Assembly (NCBI GenBank): GCA_964529265.1
Contig: CAZGVW010000288.1
Span: forward strand, 1-64,000
Length of the DNA: 64,000 nt
Source of the DNA: CAZGVW01 sp964529265
GTDB lineage: Bacteria; Planctomycetota; Phycisphaerae; Phycisphaerales; UBA1924
Reading direction: 5' to 3'
The notes under the pieces are model-generated. The model ran no database searches and was not told where the DNA came from. It was given only the letters and a program-made list of their open reading frames with translations. Position numbers and translations under genes: made by a program. Positions 23,275 through 31,360 of this stretch are shown piece by piece (the first letter of the stretch is position 1; each line of letters begins with the position of its first letter).

Positions 23275-25344
23275 CTACGGATTCGGAGCAACGGAGCCTG
23301 GGGCAGCGGCAGGGATTGCCATCATCTTCTCCAAGTCCTTGAAATCGACCGGCTTGACCAAGTGTCCGTCGAACCCTGCTTCCCGCGCGAGCGCGCGGTC
23401 GCTCGCGCGCCCGTAGCCAGTCAGCGCGATCATTCGCATCTGCTTGCCGGCGCTCCCGAGTTGCGGGTCGCGACGCAGTCGCCGGGCCACCTCGTAACCG
23501 TCCAGGCCCGGGAGGCCGATGTCCAGGAGCAGCACATCGGGGCGCCACATCTGGGCGACGCTCAAGCCGTCGGGACCCGTGTGGGCGGATTGCACGTTGT
23601 AGCCCTTCTGGCGCAGCGAGTTGGAGAGCATGATCACCAGGTCGATATTGTCATCGACGACCAGGACGCGCAGTCCGTCGGACCTTGCCCCGGCCCCTTC
23701 GAGCACTGGGGGCGCGGCCGCGAGAGCCGGCGCCACCATCGGTAACCGCACGATGAACTCGCTGCCTCCGACGCCCGCGACCGCCCCCCCCGGCGGGCTG
23801 TGCGCCTCGATGGCCCCGCCGTGCAGTTCAACGAGCCGATGCGCCAGCGAGAGCCCGATGCCTAAGCCGCCATCCGAGCGGTCCAGCGAGCGGTCGGCCT
23901 GCGTAAAGAGGTCGAAGATGCGCCCCCCGCGCAGCATCTCCTCCTCGATTCCCACGCCGTTGTCACGAACGCGGAACTGTGCGTGGTTGGAGCCGCTGGG
24001 GTGCTCGCACCAGACCTCGATCCGTCCGCCCTCGGGCGTGTACTTGGCCGCGTTATTGAGGAGGTTGATGAAGACCTCTTCCATGCGGGTCGGATCGGCA
24101 TTGGCCCAGATCGGGTCGGGGCAAAGATTGAGAACCACCTCGTGCTTGCGCCGCTCGAACAGGGGAGCCGCGGTCTCGGCCGCGTGCCGGGCCACCTCGT
24201 TGAGGTCCACGGTCTGTGTTCGCAGCCGGATGCGCCCGCTGACGACGCGCGAGACTTCCATAAGATCGCTGATGATCTTGGTGAGATTCGCCACCTGCCG
24301 CTCGATGATCTCCTGGGCCTGGCGCTGGATGATGTTCTCGCTCCCGGCCCGCTCCTGCATCCGCATGAGATGGACGGCCGAGCGGATTGGGGCCAGGGGG
24401 TTGCGCAGCTCATGGCTGAGCATGGCCAGGAACTCGTCCTTGCGGCGTGATCCTTCGGCCAACGCTTCGGCCTGCTGCTTGATCTTCCTCTCCATCGCGA
24501 CACGCTGCGAGATGTCGCGGACGTTGCACTGGGCGACCAGCCTGTGATCCTCCTGATACACGTTGGCGATCACCTCGACCTCGACAGTCCCTCCGCTCTG
24601 CTTCTGCACCGGCAGGTGCTCGTAGCGGGCGTACTTGTTCTCCTGCAACTCGCGGAAGGCTCGCTTGCTCTCCTCCGTGTCCGCGAACAGGCCGATCTCG
24701 TGGAGCTCCTTGTCGATGAGTTCGTGCGCATCGATCCCCACGAGAGCGCCCATGAAGGCGTTGGCGTCGGTGATCTTGCCGGTCTGAGCGTCGAGGATGA
24801 GGATGCCGTCCTTGGCGGTCTGGAAGAGACGGCGGTAGCGGAGTTCCGAGTCACGCACCTCCCTCTCCGTCTCCCGGCGGGCGGTGATATCGCGGAAAAC
24901 AAGAACCGCGCCCGCCGTTTCTCCGCTCTTGTTGCGGATGGGGGCGGCGCTGTCGTCGATGGGCCGCTCAGTGCCGTCGCGGGAAATCAGGAGCGTGTGA
25001 TTGGCGAGGCCGACGACGACACCGTCGCGCAGAGCCCGCAGGGCCGGGTTCTCGACCTCGGCCCGGGTGTCCTCGTTGACAATGTGGAAGACCTTCTCCA
25101 AGGCATGGCCCACGGCCTGCTCCAACGTCCAGCCCGTGAGTCCCTGGGCCACGGGGTTCAGAAACGCGACCCGCCCGTGCTTGTCGGTGGTGATCACTCC
25201 ATCGCCAATGCTCGACAGCGTCACACGGAGCCAGTCGGCCGCGTCGGCGTCGACCAGCCCGGTATGAGTTGATGCCCCCGGACTTCCGCTGCTTCGCGAC
25301 GCGTCACTGTCGCGAGCGCCGCCGCGTTGTTCCTTCCTCGTCAT
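23275..25344 (-). CDS. Hybrid sensor histidine kinase (PAS-PAS-HisKA-HATPase-REC)
   Basis: A 689-residue protein without membrane helices, so a cytosolic sensor. Domains in order: PAS 1 (about 38-155), PAS 2 (168-280), the dimerisation helix with phosphorylated His 311 in FLAMLSHELRNPLAPIR, the ATPase domain with NLLNNAAKYT, RVRDNGVGI (461-465) and GGLGIGLSL (492-500), and a C-terminal receiver with Asp 608 in VLLLDIGLPGLDG. The PAS cores lack an obvious heme or flavin signature, so the stimulus is unknown. It is followed by a single-domain response regulator, suggesting a short phosphorelay. Confidence 0.95.
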   Translation of the reverse strand: MTRKEQRGGARDSDASRSSGSPGASTHTGLVDADAADWLRVTLSSIGDGVITTDKHGRVAFLNPVAQGLTGWTLEQAVGHALEKVFHIVNEDTRAEVENPALRALRDGVVVGLANHTLLISRDGTERPIDDSAAPIRNKSGETAGAVLVFRDITARRETEREVRDSELRYRRLFQTAKDGILILDAQTGKITDANAFMGALVGIDAHELIDKELHEIGLFADTEESKRAFRELQENKYARYEHLPVQKQSGGTVEVEVIANVYQEDHRLVAQCNVRDISQRVAMERKIKQQAEALAEGSRRKDEFLAMLSHELRNPLAPIRSAVHLMRMQERAGSENIIQRQAQEIIERQVANLTKIISDLMEVSRVVSGRIRLRTQTVDLNEVARHAAETAAPLFERRKHEVVLNLCPDPIWANADPTRMEEVFINLLNNAAKYTPEGGRIEVWCEHPSGSNHAQFRVRDNGVGIEEEMLRGGRIFDLFTQADRSLDRSDGGLGIGLSLAHRLVELHGGAIEAHSPPGGAVAGVGGSEFIVRLPMVAPALAAAPPVLEGAGARSDGLRVLVVDDNIDLVIMLSNSLRQKGYNVQSAHTGPDGLSVAQMWRPDVLLLDIGLPGLDGYEVARRLRRDPQLGSAGKQMRMIALTGYGRASDRALAREAGFDGHLVKPVDFKDLEKMMAIPAAAPGSVAPNP

Positions 25345-25478
25345 TGGGCACCCTACCGGGAGCGGCGCCGGGGGAATGGCACGACCGCGCGAAACATGAT
25401 ATACAGTCGCCGCACGCCACGCGAGACAATTCGCTTCCGGGGTTGTGCAGCGGGTACTCCGCGGCCGGACATCCGCGG

Positions 25479-25817
25479 GTGCGGGCGCCCGAAGCCGAGC
25501 TGGATCAGCGCCCGGTCCGATGCCCTGCCCAGCGGCTCCTGAGCCTGCAATTGGGGGAGGAAGTCGATCCGGAAACCGTCGCCCGGAAGCACACCGAGCT
25601 CCGGGATCGCCTGTGGTCCATCAAGCTGCAACTGGACGTTCTGGACCGCTCACACGCCGAAACGGTCGAAGTCGAACTGGCGATGCGTGGAATTCTGCTG
25701 GTTTACGCCATGAAGCGGCGAATTCGTCGAAGTCGTCTGTTTGAACTGCACCCTGGATTGGCGCAAGTGCCGTGTTTACAACGAGATAGCCCTTCGGTGC
25801 GCTCGCCGAAGGCTTGA
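25479..25817 (+). CDS. Possible small helical protein or gene remnant
   Basis: The frame encodes EELD-like helical sequence: LGEEVDPETVARKHTELRD, RLWSIKLQLDVLDRSHAETV and EVELAMRGILLVYAMKRRIRRS, which looks more like a real amphipathic protein than the surrounding shadow frames. The start is a guess (GTG at 25479; no clear ribosome site). The C-terminal end (FELHPGLAQVPCLQRDSPSVRSPKA) loses this character, so it may be a truncated gene. No family is recognised. Confidence 0.3.
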   Translation: MRAPEAELDQRPVRCPAQRLLSLQLGEEVDPETVARKHTELRDRLWSIKLQLDVLDRSHAETVEVELAMRGILLVYAMKRRIRRSRLFELHPGLAQVPCLQRDSPSVRSPKA

Positions 25818-25827
25818 TCTCTCGAAG

Positions 25828-25848
25828 ATCGGGGTGACCAGGACACCA
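25828..25848. repeat. Dispersed repeat, copy A
   Basis: ATCGGGGTGACCAGGACACC (from 25828) matches the site at 32597 except for one inserted C, and similarity continues for about 15 bp (CAACAGGGCTTTT against CAGTGGAACTTTT). The bases before it (GATCT-CTCGA-AGATC) can fold as a small hairpin. Confidence 0.6.
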
Positions 25849-26044
25849 ACAGGGCTTTTCTTGGCGGACGTTAGGGTGTGGGAGCTTGGAATTGCGGCGT
25901 CTTTTCGAATCGCGGACAGCCTCCTGACGGCCAGAATAGGAGCGACAGCGATTTACCGCGCCGCGAGCAGCGTGATCCGCTGGGGGCCCGCTGTTGCTCT
26001 CGTCCTGTCGAAGTGCCGCACGCGCCTGGGGCGCGACGGCGGGG

Positions 26045-27664
26045 TCAGGCCGATGTGCCGACGGGGGCGCTTTCGGCCGTCGGCGCCGGCGCGGCGCTGT
26101 AGAAGCATGGTTCGCCCACGCCGCCGGCGCACTCGCGCGCGAAAAGGATCAGGTGGTGTGCCACCACGGAGATGTGGATGAGCTCCTCGATGTTGCCTCG
26201 CTTCATCGCACGGAGTGCCCGCGGCCAGAACTCGGCTCGGTAGTCGGCGCGGATGCCGATGCGCCAGAACACGCGCGCGATGATCGAAAGGGCGCGCCGG
26301 ACATTCGCAGTGTTCAGGCGAGCCCGCGTGACCGGGATCTTCTTGCGGTTGGGGTACGTCTCGCACACCTGCCGATCGAATCGCGCGTAGAGCGCCGCCG
26401 GCTCGTACGCACGCGCGATTGTTTCGCGCCACATCGCGGTGACCGTGTCGTACGGCAGCAGGAAGTCCACATTGGATGCGCGATCCCCTGGATCGCTCAG
26501 GAGCCGCCCCACCGCCTCGAGCCGCCGCCACAGCGCCGTCCGCGGGAGCGCGTGCAGCATGTTGATCGTGAGCAGCGGGATCCCGGATTCCTCGATGAAC
26601 TCGCTGATCCGCTGTCCCGTCTGGTCCGTGTCGGTGTCGAGGCCCATGATGATGCCGGAGACGACCTCCATGCCGTAGCGATTCAGCGTCCGCACCGCCT
26701 CCAGGATGGGCCGGCGCAGGTTCTGGGTTTTTCCCATGGCCGCGAGGGCATTTTCCTCGGGCGTCTCGATCCCGCAGAAGACGGTGGTGAAGGCGGCCTC
26801 GCGCATCAGCTCGAGCGTCTGCGTGTGCTTGGCGAGGTTGAGAGTTGCCTCGCACGCGAACTGCACCGGATAGCCGCGGCTTTGCTGCCAGGCGACGAGT
26901 TCACGGACCAGGCCCACGGCCGCCGCGGGGTTGGCGATGAAGTTGTCATCGACGAAATAGACGGCGCCCGGGTTCCCTCGACGGAGCATCGAGTCGAGCT
27001 CGGCGGTGACCTGCCGCGGCGTCTTCAGGCGCGGGCTGCGACCGTACAGCTCGGGGATGTCGCAAAACTCGCACAGGAAGGGGCAGCCGCTGGAGAACTG
27101 CACGCTCGCGATGAAATAGTCGCGCAGGTTGAGCAGCCCGTACGCCGGCACGGGAAACTCCGACAGGGGGAGGCGCTGAGTCGTCTCGTAGCGCTCCTGG
27201 GCGGGGGGGCCGTCGGAGTCGCCCTCGGGCCGTTGCACGCCCTCGTCGAGCCGGCGCACAAGCGATTCCGTTCCGTCCCCGAGTTCCCCGACGTGCAGGA
27301 TGTCCACCTCCGGGTACCACTCAGGGGAGGCCGACACCGACGGACCGCCCAGCACCGTGAGCTTCCCCTTCGCTTGCGCCCGGCGGTTGATCTCGCCGAT
27401 GTGCCGGCGCTGCACGTGCATCCCGCTGATGAACACGGCGTCCGCCCACTCCAGGTCCACGTCGCCCACCTGCGCGATGTTCTCATCGACGAGCCGCACC
27501 TCCCATTCGCGCGGCAATGCGGCCGCGAGCACCAGCAGCCCCTGCGGCGGCATGAACGCCCGGACATTCATCAGCGGGAAGGCGTGATCGAAGGTCCCGA
27601 ACGAATGCGTGTACTTCGGGAACACGCAGAGGATCCGTCGCCGGCTCTGCGCGCGATACGACAT
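26045..27664 (-). CDS. B12-binding radical SAM enzyme (HpnP/HpnR-like subfamily with DUF4070 type C-terminus)
   Basis: About 539 residues. A Rossmann-like cobalamin domain comes first (about 10-150: ILCVFPKYTHSFG, MPPQGLLVLAAALP, DAVFISGMHVQ, LTVLGGPSVS), then the radical SAM domain with the cluster motif CPFLCEFCD (Cys 194, 198, 201) and GAVYFVDDNFIANPAA. The context SSGCPFLCEFCDIPELYGR is shared with the group containing the hopanoid C-2 and C-3 methylases. It therefore probably methylates an unactivated carbon, but no hopanoid, carotenoid or other substrate pathway is beside it. I chose ATG 27664; upstream in-frame residues to 27817 are repetitive and unlike the family. Confidence 0.88.
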   Translation of the reverse strand: MSYRAQSRRRILCVFPKYTHSFGTFDHAFPLMNVRAFMPPQGLLVLAAALPREWEVRLVDENIAQVGDVDLEWADAVFISGMHVQRRHIGEINRRAQAKGKLTVLGGPSVSASPEWYPEVDILHVGELGDGTESLVRRLDEGVQRPEGDSDGPPAQERYETTQRLPLSEFPVPAYGLLNLRDYFIASVQFSSGCPFLCEFCDIPELYGRSPRLKTPRQVTAELDSMLRRGNPGAVYFVDDNFIANPAAAVGLVRELVAWQQSRGYPVQFACEATLNLAKHTQTLELMREAAFTTVFCGIETPEENALAAMGKTQNLRRPILEAVRTLNRYGMEVVSGIIMGLDTDTDQTGQRISEFIEESGIPLLTINMLHALPRTALWRRLEAVGRLLSDPGDRASNVDFLLPYDTVTAMWRETIARAYEPAALYARFDRQVCETYPNRKKIPVTRARLNTANVRRALSIIARVFWRIGIRADYRAEFWPRALRAMKRGNIEELIHISVVAHHLILFARECAGGVGEPCFYSAAPAPTAESAPVGTSA

Positions 27665-28217
27665 GAGGCCCGAGGTCGGGGTGGCCCGATCCTCTGAGCG
27701 CCGAGCCGGGGCGTGCCCACCCTCCGAGCGGCGAGCCCGGTCCGGCAAAGACACGGTGAGCGGAACACCGACTTTTTCCATCGGAGGGGTTCTCCCCGTC
27801 CTAAGGGGCGGCTGCAAGGGGCAGATGTAGAAGTCTTGGTCCGAATCGACAGGCTGCGCTCATTGGACCGGCCGACGTGGGGACTTGAGCACGCCAAACA
27901 AGGTGAAGCCGAAGGCCAACGGCGAGGCGCCCATCGGCGCAGGATCGCGGGGTCGTCGCGTCGTCGCGGCCACATTCGTCAACGTGCATGTACACTAGCA
28001 GACATTCACGGCCTCGTGCCCGCTGATGTCTTCGCCCTGCTCGCTGAGCCGCCAGCGAGACGTCGAGCCGCGACCACGGCACGCCCTGGGGATCGCCGCC
28101 CTTCCTTCCCAGCAGCCGCGAAGCGACGCTTCGCCGATGAGCCAAGTTCAAATCCTGCCAGGAGTGAGGCTGAGAACGCTTGTCGGCGGCCTTCGCGCCG
28201 GGGGGAGGCGCATTCGG
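27665..28217. other. Intergenic stretch, no supported gene
   Basis: About 550 bp upstream of the radical SAM gene and downstream of the HAF gene. It has an imperfect internal repeat around 27688-27740 (CTCTGAGCGCCGAGCC and CTCCGAGCGGCGAGCC). Frames on both strands give no convincing protein. A promoter for the radical SAM gene should lie here but I cannot pick it out. Confidence 0.5.
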
Positions 28218-29309
28218 TCAAGATGGGCCGATGCACGCAATCCAGCCCTCCTGGCGCCCCGCTGGATTCGTCCCGTATCCGGCCACAATGTTCCCGTCAG
28301 CCGAGATGCCGCCGTGGCGCCCGGTCAGAAACCAGGCTTCGACCTCGCTCACGCCGAGGCGAAGGAGCCGCTCCCGGAGGCTTTCCAATCCCCCGGCGGC
28401 GGTCCAGATCGCGAACTCCTCGCCGCGATCCGTGTCGCTCGCACACAGGATCGTGTTTCCATCGGCGCTCACAGCGGCCGCGAGGCTTCGAAACGGGCCG
28501 CCCGGCAGGTCGCCCAGGCCGATCATCCCCTCCGCGGCGGTCCACCGGAATGCCTCGAGCCCCGCCGCGGACTCGCTGAACCCGACGACGACAGCGCCGT
28601 CGGGGGTCATCGCGGTCGCGAAACTCCGAACGGCGCCGCTGGGAAGATCGCCCAGCCCGATCATCCCACCCGCCTCGGTCCACAGGAACGCCTCCAGCCC
28701 GGACGCCGACGATGCTCGTCCGCAGATGATCGAGCCGTCCGCCGAGACCGCGAAAGCGCCCGAGTCGAACACGCCGCCCGGCAAATCACCAAGGCCGACC
28801 ATGCCTGTGGCCTGCGTCCAACGAAACGCCTCCGGCCCGTGTGCAGACTCCGATCGACCGACGATCGTGGTTCCGTCAAGGGAAACCCCGTTCGCCCGGC
28901 TCGCCACGGCGCCGCCGGGAAGGTCGCCCAGACTCACCATCCCCGAGGTCGCAGTCCATCGAAAGGCGAGAACGCCGGACAAGTCGGTTGCGCTTCCGAC
29001 CACCACATCTCCGTCACCGGAGACGCCGAAGCCGACGCTGCTGAACGCGCCTTCGGAGAGATCGCCCAATCCGACGAGCCCTGTCATCGCTCCCCAACGG
29101 ATCGCCTCGCGGCCCGCAGCCGATTCTGCAGAGCCCACGAGCACGAGGCCATCAGCCGAGAGCGCGAAGCCCACGCTATCCTCGCTCCCGCCCGGAAGGT
29201 CGCCGACCCCTTGAAAGCTCGGCGGGTGCGCACTCGCCGCGCACGACCAGAGCGCGGAAAGCGTGACGACCGCCCGCCACCGGATGGCTGACCGCCGACG
29301 GCGCGTCAT
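28218..29309 (-). CDS. Secreted HAF-repeat protein without C-terminal tag
   Basis: A 363-residue protein with an N-terminal signal peptide (RRRRSAIRWRAVVTLSALWSCAASA) and six well-kept HAF repeats of about 50 residues, each of the form GLGDLPGG...SADG..VVG.SESAAG.EAFRWT. The repeats are close enough that the DNA itself shows a tandem period near 147 bp. It is a paralogue of the protein at 10529 but ends in GYGTNPAGRQEGWIACIGPS without the DLDGDG tag. Its ATG overlaps the gntR stop (ATGA), so it is probably co-expressed with that regulator. The function of HAF proteins is unknown. Confidence 0.85.
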   Translation of the reverse strand: MTRRRRSAIRWRAVVTLSALWSCAASAHPPSFQGVGDLPGGSEDSVGFALSADGLVLVGSAESAAGREAIRWGAMTGLVGLGDLSEGAFSSVGFGVSGDGDVVVGSATDLSGVLAFRWTATSGMVSLGDLPGGAVASRANGVSLDGTTIVGRSESAHGPEAFRWTQATGMVGLGDLPGGVFDSGAFAVSADGSIICGRASSASGLEAFLWTEAGGMIGLGDLPSGAVRSFATAMTPDGAVVVGFSESAAGLEAFRWTAAEGMIGLGDLPGGPFRSLAAAVSADGNTILCASDTDRGEEFAIWTAAGGLESLRERLLRLGVSEVEAWFLTGRHGGISADGNIVAGYGTNPAGRQEGWIACIGPS

Positions 29310-29962
29310 GTCATGCCTCCCGCGTGCCTTTGGTCCAGCCAGCGGACGACGGGCCCGATTCCACGCAGCCAGTGGGCGACCAGCCTCCGCTCCGCGAGTT
29401 CCAGGTTTCCCGCGCGCAGCGATCGCACGATCGCGCTGTGCTCGGCGTGCGAGACGAGGATGTCCCCCGCCTCACGCCAGTAGGCGAGGTCGTAGCGGCG
29501 CACGGCGGTGAGCAGGTCCTCGATCATGCTCAGGAGCGGGCGGTTCGGACAGCGGGAGACGAGCAGGGCATGCCAATCCCGGTCGAGGTCGAAGAGCCGT
29601 CGGGCGCGCCGGGGGGATCGCCGGATGCGGTCGTTGATGCGGGTCAGGGCATCGAGGTCGGCGCGAGGCGGCACGCCGGCCAGGCGCAAGGCCAGGCCGT
29701 CGAGCGTGGCGAGGATCGTGTAGGCGTCCTCGGCGCCGCGGGCGTCCAACGGTCGCACCGCGAACCCGCGGCCGACCGCCGACTCGATCAGGCCGCGGCC
29801 CTCCAGCGCGAACAGAGCCTCGCGGAGCGGGCTTCGGCTGACCTGGAACTCCTGCGCCAGCGCGGGCTCGCTGATCGCGGCGCTCGGGGCGAGGCGGCCG
29901 TCGAGGATCCGCTCGCGCAGGGCTGTTTCGAGATCATGTCGAAGGGCGCGTCGTTCCAGCAT
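29306..29962 (-). CDS. GntR-family transcriptional regulator, FCD (FadR-like) type
   Basis: About 218 residues: an N-terminal winged helix (LETALRERILDGRLAPSAAISEPALAQEFQVSRSPLREALFALEGRGLIE) and an all-helical FCD ligand domain with the metal-site pattern D-x3-H (DRDWHALLV) and the later histidines HAEHSAIV and H in RRLVAHWLR. Ligands of this group are usually small carboxylic acids held through a metal. The ATG at 29962 is chosen because AAGGATG precedes it and the wing aligns; the longer frame to 30091 would run across the operator. A palindromic operator lies just upstream, facing a divergent exported ankyrin protein. Confidence 0.92.
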   Translation of the reverse strand: MLERRALRHDLETALRERILDGRLAPSAAISEPALAQEFQVSRSPLREALFALEGRGLIESAVGRGFAVRPLDARGAEDAYTILATLDGLALRLAGVPPRADLDALTRINDRIRRSPRRARRLFDLDRDWHALLVSRCPNRPLLSMIEDLLTAVRRYDLAYWREAGDILVSHAEHSAIVRSLRAGNLELAERRLVAHWLRGIGPVVRWLDQRHAGGMT

Positions 29963-29975
29963 CGGGGCGGCATCC

Positions 29976-30006
29976 TTGAAATCTGTCGACAGTATACAGT
30001 ATACAA
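29976..30006 (+). promoter_or_regulatory. Promoter of the ankyrin gene with embedded GntR-type operator
   Basis: TTGAAA (29976-29981) and TATACA (30000-30005) are 18 bp apart on the plus strand. Between and over them lie two palindromic pieces: CTGTCGACAG (29983-29992) and GTATAC-A-GTATAC (29992-30004). The second has the TGTATACA-like look of FCD-type GntR sites. Binding would block the ankyrin promoter and probably also gntR, whose start is 20 bp away on the other strand. Confidence 0.65.
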
Positions 30007-30078
30007 GCAGTCGTGGCGAGCGGGCCCCAGATCCCCCGTTGGAGACTCCACGGGCCCGCGACACAAAGGAGCACCGCG

Positions 30079-30900
30079 ATGGCACTCTCAAGACGATGTT
30101 TTCTGGGCGCGGCGCCCGGCGTCTGCGCCGCGGCAGGCATGCTCGGCGCCGGATCGTTGAGCCGCGCGTCCGGCCCGGGCGGCGGCTCCGATCCGGACAG
30201 CGTCTGGCCGGGGTTTCCCCGCCAAAGGCTCGAATCCGTCCGCGAGATGGTCGGGGTCTGCCACCGAGACTTCGATCGCGCCAAGGCGCTGCTCGACGAG
30301 CACCCCGCCCTCGTCAACGCCACGTGGGATTTGGGTTTCGGCGACTGGGAAACGGCCCTCGGCGCCGCGGCCCATACCGGCCGGCGGAACATCGCGGAGT
30401 TGCTCCTCGAACGCGGCGCCCGCCTCGATATCTTCGCCGCCGCGATGCTGGGACAGACGGAGGCCGTGAAGGCCATGATTGCCGCGGCGCCGGGGGTTCA
30501 GCGCAACCCAGGCCCGCACGGGATCACGCTGCTGGCTCATGCCCGCGCCGGCGGGGAGGCGGCCGTGCCGATGCTCGCCTACCTCGAAAGTCTCGGCGAC
30601 GCCGACTTCAAGCCGAAGACCGAACCGCTGAGCGACGAGCAGAAGCAGGCGTACATCGGCCGCTTCGGAAGCCCTGCGCTCGGCGAGGGCGCCGTCGAGA
30701 CCGCCCTGAACAGGAACGGCGACCTGATCATCAAGGTGAACGGCGAGCAGGCCGCCGTCCTGCGTCACGCCGGCGATCACAGCTTCTTTCCGGCGGGGGC
30801 GCCTGCGGTGCGAGTCACCTTCAGCGGCGCGGGCGCCGGCATGAACTCACTCACCATTGTTGATCGTGTTCCCGTCTTCACGGCAGTGCGGATTCCCTAG
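30079..30900 (+). CDS. Tat-exported ankyrin-repeat protein
   Basis: A 273-residue protein. The start at 30079 follows AAAGGAG at good spacing. The N-terminus SRRCFLGAAPGVCAAAGMLGAGS is a twin-arginine signal, so it is exported folded. Ankyrin-like helices follow: VCHRDFDRAKALLDEHPALVNATWDLGFGDWETALGAAAHTGRRNIAELLLERGARLDIFAAAMLGQTEAVKAMI. The C-terminal 100 residues form another domain (FGSPALGEGAVETALNRNGDLIIKVNGEQAAVLRHAGDHSFFP..GVRVTF type) that looks like a beta-sandwich. Ankyrin modules bind proteins; the partner is unknown. It is controlled from the shared region with gntR. Confidence 0.82.
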   Translation: MALSRRCFLGAAPGVCAAAGMLGAGSLSRASGPGGGSDPDSVWPGFPRQRLESVREMVGVCHRDFDRAKALLDEHPALVNATWDLGFGDWETALGAAAHTGRRNIAELLLERGARLDIFAAAMLGQTEAVKAMIAAAPGVQRNPGPHGITLLAHARAGGEAAVPMLAYLESLGDADFKPKTEPLSDEQKQAYIGRFGSPALGEGAVETALNRNGDLIIKVNGEQAAVLRHAGDHSFFPAGAPAVRVTFSGAGAGMNSLTIVDRVPVFTAVRIP

Positions 30901-31255
30901 AGGGGGCGGGGGTTCAGCCATTCTGCCGCGGGCGGACAAAGGCGTCGTCGCTCCCCTGTTTCACACGCGCGGACGCGCTCCTCGAAGAAGCGCTGCTCGA
31001 CCCGGTTGCGCGCCAGCGCCATGGCCAGAAAATGGCCCCTCGCTATCCGGCGATTTCCGCGGCGGAAGTTCGAACTCGCCGCGAAGGAGTCGCGCGGCCC
31101 CCGGCTGGTCGCCGTGGTCCGCGAGCAAGCCATGCACTCGCGGGCGCATCGACACTGAATCGCTTGCTTCGCGCGGTGCGCTTCAACCGCGCGCCGGCGC
31201 CGGTCGCCGGCTCTCCGCGGTGACCCCGCGGAGCCGTCAATCCGGCGCGCTCCGG
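30901..31255. other. Intergenic stretch, no supported gene
   Basis: About 355 bp after the ankyrin gene. Frames on both strands are Arg-rich and patternless. GC-rich complementary segments are present around 31185-31230, but no hairpin with a T-run is clear. Confidence 0.5.
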
Positions 31256-31316
31256 TTGTCCACCCGCGGCGGTTCGGCTACCCTCCGCTGCTCGTTGAGA
31301 CCCATTCTCAACGAGC
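31256..31316 (+). promoter_or_regulatory. Promoter with Fur-like operator for the iron permease
   Basis: TTGTCC (31256-31261) and TACCCT (31279-31284) are 17 bp apart. Directly downstream is a perfect 11-bp inverted repeat, GCTCGTTGAGA (31290-31300) and TCTCAACGAGC (31306-31316), around CCCAT. The core TTGAGA-N5-TCTCAA resembles Fur boxes (TGAGAA..ATTCTCA). It covers the expected transcription start, a repressor position. Confidence 0.72.
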
Positions 31317-31360
31317 CAGCCTTCTCACCCGCCAGGGTCGGGATTCAGCCCCGGCCGGCC

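Noticed and set aside
28218..29309. Regular tandem repeats suggesting a CRISPR or satellite array
   Set aside because: The period near 147 bp stays in frame and encodes HAF repeats within one gene.
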